Assembly (NCBI RefSeq): GCF_006491645.1
Contig: NZ_VDCZ01000001.1
Span: 124,001 to 188,000 of the forward strand
Origin: Flavobacterium profundi
GTDB taxonomy: Bacteria; Bacteroidota; Bacteroidia; Flavobacteriales; Flavobacteriaceae
DNA length: 64,000 nt
Reading direction: 5' to 3'
Shown: positions 15,999-22,640 of the stretch, in pieces
Layout: every line of letters starts with the position of its first letter
Numbering within the stretch: position 1 is the first letter of the stretch
The notes under the pieces: model-generated
The model's input: only the letters and a program-made list of their open reading frames with translations
Told to the model about the DNA's origin: nothing
Database searches by the model: none
Made by a program: the position numbers and the translations under genes

Positions 15999-16944
15999 AT
16001 TAATATTAATTTGTTCAGATGAAAATGAACCCAGCACAGATATCGTTTGTTCGTGGTTAAACTATCATAACAAAAAATTCTTAAGAATCTCAGAAAAGAA
16101 CTTAATTACAATAAAAAAAATAATTATTGAAAACAAAAATGTAGATATCATTTTTGACATTGATGATTTTGAATATAAACTCTCTGAATTGAAATCTTAT
16201 TGGTATCGAAGGTCTCAATTGAAATTTCAAAATCCAAACTTTATAAAGATTTTAAATAAAACAGAACAAGCGTTAGATGAAAAAATCAATGTGTTTTTAA
16301 ATAAAGAATTTCATAAAACAATTGAATTTTTTGAATATGAATTAAATAAACTAGCCGTTTTAAATAAATTTGATGATAACTACATAAACAAACTTAAAGT
16401 ACTCTCTATAGCTAAAGATTTGGGTATAAAAATAAGTAACACCTATATAGTTAATGATTTTGATTCAATTGATTTTAAAGATTCTTATATAACAAAAGCA
16501 ATATCCGATTTAGTAATTTTTCATGAGAATACAAATTACTATTCTATGACACAAAGAGTAAGTTTTGAAGATGGAGAAAACATTAATAATACTTTGATTC
16601 AAAAAGAAGTTAAAAAGAAATTTGAAATTAGAAGTTTCTTTTTTGCTAATACTTTCTATAGCTCAGCCATTTTTTCCCAAGAAAATGAAAAAACATCTTT
16701 AGATTTTAGAAATTATGATTTTGAAAACCCTAACAGAGTGGTTCCATATAAATTACCCATCGGGTTAGAAACTAAATTAAAAGAATTATGCAATTTGATT
16801 GATTTAAAATCTGGAAGTTTAGATTTAGTATATACCACTGAAAATGAATATTTACTTTTTGAAATTAATCCTGTAGGCCAATTTGAACAAGTTTCTTTTC
16901 CTTGTAATTATAATCTACATAAAAAAATAGCAGAAATCTTATGA
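15985..16944 (+). CDS. gwsG: ATP-grasp peptide maturase, grasp-with-spasm system
   Basis: From the ATG at 15985 (MEKNKLILICSDENEPSTDIV) the protein has 319 residues. An upstream ATG at 15964 is possible but would overlap the previous gene more deeply. It has the N-terminal fold of the MvdD/graspetide-ligase group, with a WYRRSQL motif near residue 70. The C-terminal ATP-grasp metal site reads GSLDLVYTTENEYLLFEINPVGQFEQVS (catalytic D, E and N in LFEINP). It is predicted to activate Asp/Glu carboxylates of the precursor with ATP and join them to nucleophilic side chains. It sits before the SPASM gene, the arrangement that defines the system. Confidence 0.85.
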   Translation: MEKNKLILICSDENEPSTDIVCSWLNYHNKKFLRISEKNLITIKKIIIENKNVDIIFDIDDFEYKLSELKSYWYRRSQLKFQNPNFIKILNKTEQALDEKINVFLNKEFHKTIEFFEYELNKLAVLNKFDDNYINKLKVLSIAKDLGIKISNTYIVNDFDSIDFKDSYITKAISDLVIFHENTNYYSMTQRVSFEDGENINNTLIQKEVKKKFEIRSFFFANTFYSSAIFSQENEKTSLDFRNYDFENPNRVVPYKLPIGLETKLKELCNLIDLKSGSLDLVYTTENEYLLFEINPVGQFEQVSFPCNYNLHKKIAEIL

Positions 16945-17102
16945 TTTACAAAATCAAATTACCCATAATTATCAAGAAAATCCAATCTACTGAAATTAAA
17001 GAGAAAAGTTTTCATGAAATCGAAAGCAATAGTTTACAAACTAAAAAGCACCTTGCGAGAGAGATCTATCCTAGACAATCTTTTTTCCCTGAAAAAAAAT
17101 AA
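16941..17102 (+). CDS. 53-residue basic ORF between the two maturase genes
   Basis: The ATG overlaps the stop of the ATP-grasp gene (ATGA), and the stop lies three bases before the SPASM gene start, so the frame fills the whole gap. It encodes MIYKIKLPIIIKKIQSTEIK and then a Lys/Glu/Ser-rich chain ending RQSFFPEKK. It has no signal peptide, membrane helix or Gly-Gly leader. Tight translational coupling argues that it is translated. It could be a small subunit, a docking peptide or a second substrate; I do not recognise it. Confidence 0.55.
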   Translation: MIYKIKLPIIIKKIQSTEIKEKSFHEIESNSLQTKKHLAREIYPRQSFFPEKK

Positions 17103-17105
17103 ACC

Positions 17106-18140
17106 ATGTATCAATTTTTTAAAAATATATTTTTAACGAAAGGATTCAACAGAACCTTGGTATACGATTCCTTAACCTCTAAGATTCATTTTTTTCCGAA
17201 TGATTTATATGATCAATTGTTGTTAAATAATTTTAGAATAGATAAAAAAAATAATGAAGTTTTTGAATTTCTTAATAAAAAAGGATTACTTCAAAAAATA
17301 AGCGATGATCTTGTGGATTGCTTTATTGATTTAGATGATGAAATACAAATCCCTTATGATATAGCAACTTTAGTTTTTGAATTATCAGGTTCATCTTCTA
17401 AAAACCTATATAAACTTAAAAATCAAAATATACTGCAATATAATTTTATTTTCGCTGATTATACTTCTTTAAAATCAATTGAATTGTTTGTTGATTTTAT
17501 AAACGAATGTGAATCTGACACGATTGAATTGACTTTTTTAAACGGATTTGTTTATTCTAAACATCTTTTCGAGTTAATCAAATCAGTTAAAAAGATAATA
17601 TTACTAAATAATTTTGCAGGAATTAAAATTGATGATCCTTCAACACATAAGAACAGGTATCTAAATTCTTGGAACGATATCCATTTTAGGTTATCAATAA
17701 ATTTTATAAATTATTTGGAATCATTAAAACATCACACCTATTTTAATAAAAAAGTTTTTATAAATAAGGATTGTGAAATAAAAAACTCACAAGAAACAAA
17801 AGAAATCTATGGAAATCTAAACAATGATAATTCGTTTGATATAGCTAAAGTTTTTAAAAACCCAACGTTTAAAAAGCTTTGGAGCATAAAAAAAGAAGAC
17901 ACATTGGTTTGTCAAGATTGTGAATTTAGAAGATTATGTGTAGATAATCGATTACCTATAAAAATAAAAAATAATTGGGTTCATGAGGAAGAATGCAATT
18001 ACAATCCATACATAAGCAAATGGTCTCACGAAGATGGATTTAAATCGTTGAAAGAATTAGACATTATAACCAAAAATGGCTATTTAGAAATGAATAAAGA
18101 AAAACTTTCACTAATTACAAATGAATTATGGGAAGGATAA
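17106..18140 (+). CDS. gwsS: SPASM-domain peptide maturase without radical SAM motif, grasp-with-spasm system
   Basis: The 344-residue protein ends in a SPASM-like cysteine cluster, CQDCEFRRLCVDNR followed by EECNYNPY (about residues 264-300), which in radical SAM enzymes binds auxiliary iron-sulfur clusters. No CxxxCxxC radical SAM motif is present anywhere, which is the defining feature of this maturase family. The N-terminal part is alpha/beta with no catalytic signature. It is thought to work with the ATP-grasp enzyme on the Gly-Gly precursor. It is the last gene of the operon, and no terminator is visible after it. Confidence 0.85.
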   Translation: MYQFFKNIFLTKGFNRTLVYDSLTSKIHFFPNDLYDQLLLNNFRIDKKNNEVFEFLNKKGLLQKISDDLVDCFIDLDDEIQIPYDIATLVFELSGSSSKNLYKLKNQNILQYNFIFADYTSLKSIELFVDFINECESDTIELTFLNGFVYSKHLFELIKSVKKIILLNNFAGIKIDDPSTHKNRYLNSWNDIHFRLSINFINYLESLKHHTYFNKKVFINKDCEIKNSQETKEIYGNLNNDNSFDIAKVFKNPTFKKLWSIKKEDTLVCQDCEFRRLCVDNRLPIKIKNNWVHEEECNYNPYISKWSHEDGFKSLKELDIITKNGYLEMNKEKLSLITNELWEG

Positions 18141-18200
18141 CTTATAAAACAAGAAGAGAATAAAGGATAGTTTACTTTAATCAAATAGATTATGCATTGA

Positions 18201-18308
18201 ATGTTTTTTAGTTTAGCCTTTAAAGCATTTTTAGGGCTTATATTACTAGCTATTCTCACAACTTTTATAGTTATAACTAAGCTATTATATATAATATTTA
18301 TGAATTAA
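18201..18308 (+). CDS. Possible 35-residue membrane microprotein
   Basis: An ATG-started frame of 35 codons, MFFSLAFKAFLGLILLAILT then TFIVITKLLYIIFMN, is almost entirely hydrophobic with one or two possible membrane helices. T-rich DNA produces such frames by chance, so the call rests only on position, 60 bases after the SPASM gene. Confidence 0.25.
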   Translation: MFFSLAFKAFLGLILLAILTTFIVITKLLYIIFMN

Positions 18309-18541
18309 GCTTGCTACTGTAAAAAATTTATTAAAAACTGTGACAAAATAATTTTAAGAAATAAAAATGACACAAGTTTGTGTAAAAATAAATGTGTCAA
18401 ATTATTTGACACTATATAAATTGCCACAAAATGAATAAAAAATATAATATTCAAAAAACTGTATAACAATTGTGTCTAGATGTTTGTTAAAGTACTGTAA
18501 GATAAAGTTTTATATTGTTGTTTCTGTGTTAAAAAAGTACT
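18309..18541. other. Gene-free AT-rich stretch before cassette copy 2
   Basis: There is no plausible gene on either strand. The only organised element is the cluster of TGACA motifs at 18341-18412. The rest is low-complexity AT-rich sequence. Confidence 0.5.
18341..18412. promoter_or_regulatory. Cluster of four TGACAC-like motifs
   Basis: TGACAA (18341), TGACAC (18368), GTGTCA (18394, inverted) and TGACAC (18407) lie within 72 bases. The last two form a perfect inverted repeat, GTGTCAAA-TTA-TTTGACAC. This is operator-like and precedes the second cassette. Confidence 0.4.
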
Positions 18542-18558
18542 TAATTCCTGAAAAGCCA

Positions 18559-18580
18559 GTCGAAATTCCCGAATGTCGAC
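18559..18580. promoter_or_regulatory. 22-nt near-palindrome in cassette copy 2, possible operator
   Basis: It has the same two 10-base half-sites as 14115-14136, differing only in one central base. Confidence 0.4.
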
Positions 18581-18667
18581 TCACTTTGTTTGCACAACTT
18601 AAAAATCACCTCTAGTTTTGATATCAGAAATAAGGAATTTGCTATTCCTTTATAAAAGATTTAAACT

Positions 18668-18781
18668 ATGGATATGCAATACCTGTTTCAAATTGTTTTG
18701 ATTATTACCATTCTTATCATATTGTATTATTTAATCAAAGTATTGAAAAAGATATTAGAATTGTTTGATAAATTGGAATAA
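18668..18781 (+). CDS. 37-residue membrane microprotein, copy 2
   Basis: It encodes the identical 37 residues to 14224-14337 with six synonymous differences. It lies about 265 bases upstream of the truncated peptide frame at 19047. The spacing to the next start codon matches copy 1 to within two bases. Together the copies suggest a conserved unit of microprotein plus peptide-gene control region. Confidence 0.7.
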   Translation: MDMQYLFQIVLIITILIILYYLIKVLKKILELFDKLE

Positions 18782-18886
18782 AGAGTAAGCAAATTTACTG
18801 CAAAACCTTGAAAATTTATAGTTGACCACTATATTGGGATTGATTCTGCTGTTAGTAACCCATTAAAAAAACGAGCAGAACAGGAA

Positions 18887-18967
18887 TTGGTTAGATTTCC
18901 TAAAACAAAACTAACCAACAAGAATAAAGAGAGAGTTGGCTTTTTCTTGTTTTCAGAAGTACCAACT
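18887..18967 (+). promoter_or_regulatory. Alternating complementary segments, attenuator-like, copy 2
   Basis: TTGGTTAG (18887-18894) pairs perfectly with CTAACCAA (18911-18918). CCAAC can instead pair with GTTGG (18935-18939), which can in turn pair with CCAACT (18962-18967). Confidence 0.45.
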
Positions 18968-18994
18968 AAAAAAAAACAGCCCTACCTAATTATG

Positions 18995-19029
18995 TTTTGA
19001 CGAACACTAAGTATGACTGTAATTAATTT
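18995..19029 (+). promoter_or_regulatory. Promoter-like sequence upstream of the truncated precursor
   Basis: TTTTG, 20 bases, TAATTAATTT, identical to 14549-14583. Confidence 0.4.
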
Positions 19030-19046
19030 AATTAAAGAACAAATTT

Positions 19047-19139
19047 ATGAAAAAATTTGAAGATTTTCACAACCAGAAATTAAATGCAAATTTAGAAAGC
19101 CTAAAAATAGATGAGCAGAATTTAAAGCAACTGTATTAA
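19047..19139 (+). pseudogene. Truncated or frameshifted RiPP leader-like peptide
   Basis: The 30-codon frame encodes MKKFEDFHNQKLNANLESLK then IDEQNLKQLY and stops. It begins at the same cassette position as the real precursor and looks like a peptide-modification leader lacking its Gly-Gly site and core. Directly after GCAGAATTTAAA, another frame stays open without a stop from 19115 through the following lipoprotein gene, reading AEFKATVLKTLIDSIAGKQI. A one-base deletion or two-base insertion near 19115 would join the leader to that segment. It may be a decayed precursor or a functional short peptide. Confidence 0.5.
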
Positions 19140-19255
19140 AGACATTAATAGATAGTATTGCTGGAAAGCAAATTAACAATAGTAAATTTGATATGTTGGA
19201 ATTAAAAAGTAAAAGTAGTAACGTATCAATTTTAAAAATTAATACGTTATTTTTA

Positions 19256-19756
19256 ATGACAAAGCTACTTCCATTTGTTTTGGGATGCTCATTATTTTTA
19301 TCATGTTCAATAGTAAGTACTGATGCTAGAAAAGATAAACTCCTTAAGCAAGATGAATCTATAGTAATAAAAAAAATAGATCAATTGGTTAAGTCAGACC
19401 AAGACAATAGAAAACTTTTAAAATTACATAAAAGTAAAAATGAAAATTACGGTCTTGAAATAGATTCTTTAACTTACATGCATTGGAAAGATTCAATCAA
19501 AATGTTACAATTAAAAATTGATTACTCAAATTCTATTGAACTAATTAAAATCACAAAAAAATATGGCTTTCCCGATAGTTCTAGATTATCTAAAAAAAAC
19601 CTTTCATGGATTATTTTTCAACACACTCCAGAAAGATTAAAGAAAAGAGTAAAAAGAATTTTGATTAAAGAAAATGAAAAAGGAAGGTTTAAAAATAAAG
19701 CAACTTTAAAATTTATTATGTGGCATTTAGAAGGAAGAAAGATGGATTTTTTTTAA
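19256..19756 (+). CDS. Lipoprotein with DUF6624-like C-terminal region
   Basis: From the ATG at 19256 the protein has 166 residues with a lipoprotein signal, MTKLLPFVLGCSLFLSC. An in-frame ATG at 19193 would add 21 residues, and the frame stays open back to 19115. The C-terminal half, ELIKITKKYGFPDSSRLSKK, then FQHTPERLKK and a final FIMWHLEGRKMDFF, resembles DUF6624 proteins (the xxYGxPxxSxL, QHxxxxxxK and DRxxxxxGxxQ pattern). The usual Asp-Arg and final Gln-Tyr-Gly are absent. Function is unknown. Its position downstream of the truncated leader suggests it belongs to the RiPP island. Confidence 0.6.
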   Translation: MTKLLPFVLGCSLFLSCSIVSTDARKDKLLKQDESIVIKKIDQLVKSDQDNRKLLKLHKSKNENYGLEIDSLTYMHWKDSIKMLQLKIDYSNSIELIKITKKYGFPDSSRLSKKNLSWIIFQHTPERLKKRVKRILIKENEKGRFKNKATLKFIMWHLEGRKMDFF

Positions 19757-19795
19757 TGATATCAAAAGAAATGAAAAAAGTATTAATGAAAAATG

Positions 19796-19819
19796 AAAAA
19801 ATCCCCGAAGGGATTTTTT
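19796..19819. terminator. Bidirectional rho-independent terminator
   Basis: AAAAAATCCC, loop CGAA, GGGATTTTTT: a 10-bp perfect stem with A and T flanks between the convergent lipoprotein and crtZ genes. Confidence 0.9.
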
Positions 19820-19846
19820 AAATAATTATGATATGCTATTTAAATT

Positions 19847-20296
19847 TCACATCGAAAAATATTTCCAAGGTACATACAACATCCCAAAACATTCCCCGTG
19901 TTCTTTTCCTAAATGTTTGTGATGAATTTTATGTGCTTTTCTAAGACCAACTAAATATTTATTTTTTGTATTCTTGAACCATTTAAATCGTTGGTGAATT
20001 AATACATCATGAATTAAAAAATAAGCAACTCCATAACACAAAATTCCCAAACCAATGAAAAATAAAAAATTGAGTTCTGGATTAATCCCAAAATAAAACA
20101 AAGCGATACTCGGAATGGCAAAAATCACAAAAAAAGCATCATTTTTCTCAAATATACCTTGATATTTGGGCTGATGGTGATCTTCGTGCAAATACCATAA
20201 AAAACCATGCATTACAAATTTATGAGTCAACCAAGTAACTCCTTCCATCGCTAAGAATGTTAGTATAGTAATTAAAATGTACAATATGATAGACAT
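19847..20296 (-). CDS. crtZ: Beta-carotene hydroxylase (fatty acid hydroxylase superfamily)
   Basis: The 149-residue membrane protein carries the di-iron histidine clusters of CrtZ: HKFVMH near residue 25, HEDHHQ near 38, HDVLIHQRFKWF near 115 and HKIHHKHLGKEHGE near 127. It hydroxylates the beta-rings of beta-carotene at C3 to give zeaxanthin. Four hydrophobic segments surround the clusters. Its ATG overlaps the stop of crtB (TAATG), so it is the last gene of the carotenoid operon. Lycopene cyclase is not in this window. Confidence 0.93.
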   Translation of the reverse strand: MSIILYILITILTFLAMEGVTWLTHKFVMHGFLWYLHEDHHQPKYQGIFEKNDAFFVIFAIPSIALFYFGINPELNFLFFIGLGILCYGVAYFLIHDVLIHQRFKWFKNTKNKYLVGLRKAHKIHHKHLGKEHGECFGMLYVPWKYFSM

Positions 20297-21135
20297 TAGG
20301 CAATAATATTAAATTGATAACGAAGATATGATTTCCCCAAAATTACTAATTTCAAAGGATTTGAAACACTAATTCTTTTACTTAAAAACTCTTCGGGTTG
20401 GGTTTTATTAATTTTTTGCATAAGACTTTTATAGTAACGATATGCTGTATAAACTCCAAATTTTGCTTCTGTTGGTAATCTTAAAATACCTTTAAAGGCT
20501 TCGTCAAAATCTGAATTAATTTCTGCTACAATTTGTTCCTTATTCGCGTTTGTTAAAGACGAAAAATTGATACCAGGAAAATAAACACGACCTAAATTCT
20601 CATAATCGTGTTGCAAATCTCTTAAAAAATTTACTTTCTGAAAAGCGGAGCCTAATTTCATCGCACTCGCTTTTAGCTCATTATATTTTTTTTCATCCCC
20701 TTTTACAAATACTTTTAAACACATCAAACCCACTACATCCGCTGAACCAAAAATATATTCTTCATATTCTGCAATTGAATTGTATTCTTTCTTAGTCAAA
20801 TCCATACGCATACTTTTCATAAACGGAGTAACCAATTCATATAATCCATATCGATGCACCACATCTTGGAATGCATTTAAAATAGGGTTTAAACTAATGC
20901 GTCTTTCTAATGCTTTTTGGTACTCAGCTTCAAATTCATCTAATAATAGCTCTTGTTCATACCCTTCAAAAGTATCTACAATTTCGTCTGCACAACGTAC
21001 AAACCCGTAAATAGCATAGATATCATCTTGGATTTCTGGGGCTAACATTTTAATGGCCAAAGAGAAAGAAGTACTGTACTTCTTTGTGATTGTTTTACTG
21101 CATTCTAAGGATGCTTGGTCAAATAATGCTTTCAT
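20296..21135 (-). CDS. crtB: Phytoene synthase
   Basis: The 279-residue enzyme condenses two geranylgeranyl diphosphates to phytoene. The first Asp-rich motif is in FVRCADEIVDTF (about residue 48), and the second is QKVNFLRDLQHDYENLGRVYFP (about residue 165). Both match the squalene/phytoene synthase family. The start codon overlaps the crtI stop (ATGA), showing translational coupling. Confidence 0.96.
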   Translation of the reverse strand: MKALFDQASLECSKTITKKYSTSFSLAIKMLAPEIQDDIYAIYGFVRCADEIVDTFEGYEQELLLDEFEAEYQKALERRISLNPILNAFQDVVHRYGLYELVTPFMKSMRMDLTKKEYNSIAEYEEYIFGSADVVGLMCLKVFVKGDEKKYNELKASAMKLGSAFQKVNFLRDLQHDYENLGRVYFPGINFSSLTNANKEQIVAEINSDFDEAFKGILRLPTEAKFGVYTAYRYYKSLMQKINKTQPEEFLSKRISVSNPLKLVILGKSYLRYQFNIIA

Positions 21136-22598
21136 GATGAGAATTCTTTTATAATTTGTTCACTTACGATTTTTCCAGAGATCAATGACGGTGGCACACC
21201 TGGACCAGGTACGGTTAATTGGCCAGTAAAAAATAAATTTTGAACTTTTCTACTCTTTATTTTAGGTCTTAAAAATGCGGTTTGAGTTAAAATATTGGCT
21301 AACCCATACGCATTTCCTTTATAAGAATTGTAATCTTTTATAAAATCATTCACACAATACGACTCAACAAATATAACATTTTGTTTTACAGACTGTTGTG
21401 TTATTTTCTCTAATCTATGAATAATAATGTCAAAATACTGTTTTCTTATGGCTTCAGTATCTTCAAGACCTGGAGCGATTGGTATCAAAAATGTGGCTGC
21501 TTCTTTCCCCTCAGGAGCAAAAAAAGAATCTGTTTTGGAAGGAAAACTTGCATAAAACAAAGGTTCTTTAGGCCAAACTTTAGTATCATAAATTTCTTTT
21601 GCATGCGGTTCAAATGGCGTATCAAAAAATAAAGTATGATGCGAAACGTTTTCTAATTTTTTATCAAAACCTACATAAAATAAGAGAGAAGATGGTGCAA
21701 ATATTTTTTTGTCCCAATAGGCTTCCGAATACATTCTGTTTTTTTTATCTAATAATTGCTCCGAGTGATGATAGTCTGCTCCACTAACCACTATATCAGC
21801 ATATTCATCACTACCATTCACATGTACTCCAATTGCTTTTCCATCTTTTACTAAAATTTTAGAAACGGTTGCATTGGTGTGTATATCTACCCCTAATTCC
21901 TCAGCTAAATTTTGCATGGCTTCAACCACAGCATACATTCCTTTTTTTGGATGCCAAGTACCTAGACCAAAATCTGCAAAATTCATAAAACTATAAAAAG
22001 AAGGCGTATCTGAAGGTTTTGCTCCTAAAAACAAAACTGGAAACTCTAAAATTTTAATTAATTTTTCGTTTTTAAAACGCTTTCTTACTTCTTTAGAAAT
22101 CGTAGAAAAAAACTGCCCCACTCTTGTAATCGTTTCAGGAGTTACGAGTTCTAGTGGAGAATTCCCTGGTTTATAAACCATTTTATCCACTGCAATCGCA
22201 TAATTATCTTGCGCCTCATTAATAAAGGAACGCAACTTTTTAGCACTACCAGCTTCAATATTTTCAAATGTAGTAGCTATGGCATCCAAATGATCATCAA
22301 TAGTCACTTTTTCATTCCCTTCAAAATAAACATCATAAGCAGGTGCTAGTTTTTCAAGAACATAATAATCGGATACTTGCTTTCCAAAATCTGCGAAAAA
22401 CTTATCAAAAACACCAGGCATCCAATACCATGTAGGGCCTATATCAAAATGGAATCCTTCACGCGAAAGCCTTCTTGCTCTTCCACCAACGGAGGCATTT
22501 TTTTCATAAAGTGTTACTTTATTTCCAGCTTTCGCTAAATAACAAGCCGCTGATAAAGAAGCAAATCCTGAACCAATGACTATAATTTTTTTGTCCAT
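21132..22598 (-). CDS. crtI: Phytoene desaturase (lycopene-forming)
   Basis: The 488-residue FAD enzyme converts phytoene to lycopene. The N-terminal FAD motif is IVIGSGFASLSAACYLAKAG, followed by YEKNASVGGRARRLSREGFHFDIGP. The third Gly of the classical GxGxxG is Ser here. The C-terminal signature is FFTGQLTVPGPGVPPSLISGKIVSE. It follows the MerR-type regulator by 42 bases and overlaps crtB, giving a regulator-crtI-crtB-crtZ order. Confidence 0.96.
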   Translation of the reverse strand: MDKKIIVIGSGFASLSAACYLAKAGNKVTLYEKNASVGGRARRLSREGFHFDIGPTWYWMPGVFDKFFADFGKQVSDYYVLEKLAPAYDVYFEGNEKVTIDDHLDAIATTFENIEAGSAKKLRSFINEAQDNYAIAVDKMVYKPGNSPLELVTPETITRVGQFFSTISKEVRKRFKNEKLIKILEFPVLFLGAKPSDTPSFYSFMNFADFGLGTWHPKKGMYAVVEAMQNLAEELGVDIHTNATVSKILVKDGKAIGVHVNGSDEYADIVVSGADYHHSEQLLDKKNRMYSEAYWDKKIFAPSSLLFYVGFDKKLENVSHHTLFFDTPFEPHAKEIYDTKVWPKEPLFYASFPSKTDSFFAPEGKEAATFLIPIAPGLEDTEAIRKQYFDIIIHRLEKITQQSVKQNVIFVESYCVNDFIKDYNSYKGNAYGLANILTQTAFLRPKIKSRKVQNLFFTGQLTVPGPGVPPSLISGKIVSEQIIKEFSS

Positions 22599-22640
22599 TA
22601 TTGTTATTTGTTTTTAAATATAATAAATATTCATTCTTTT

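Larger units (their letters stand above)
18542..19057 (+). repeat. Cassette copy 2 of the 515-bp direct repeat
   Basis: This is the second copy of 14098-14611, in the same orientation and with all elements in the same order. It ends at the ATGAAAAAATT that begins the truncated peptide frame at 19047. Confidence 0.95.

Noticed and set aside
18141..18541. Possible tRNA or other structured RNA in the gap after the SPASM gene
   Set aside because: I looked for cloverleaf arms and conserved T-loop bases and found none; the region is AT-rich with only short dyads.
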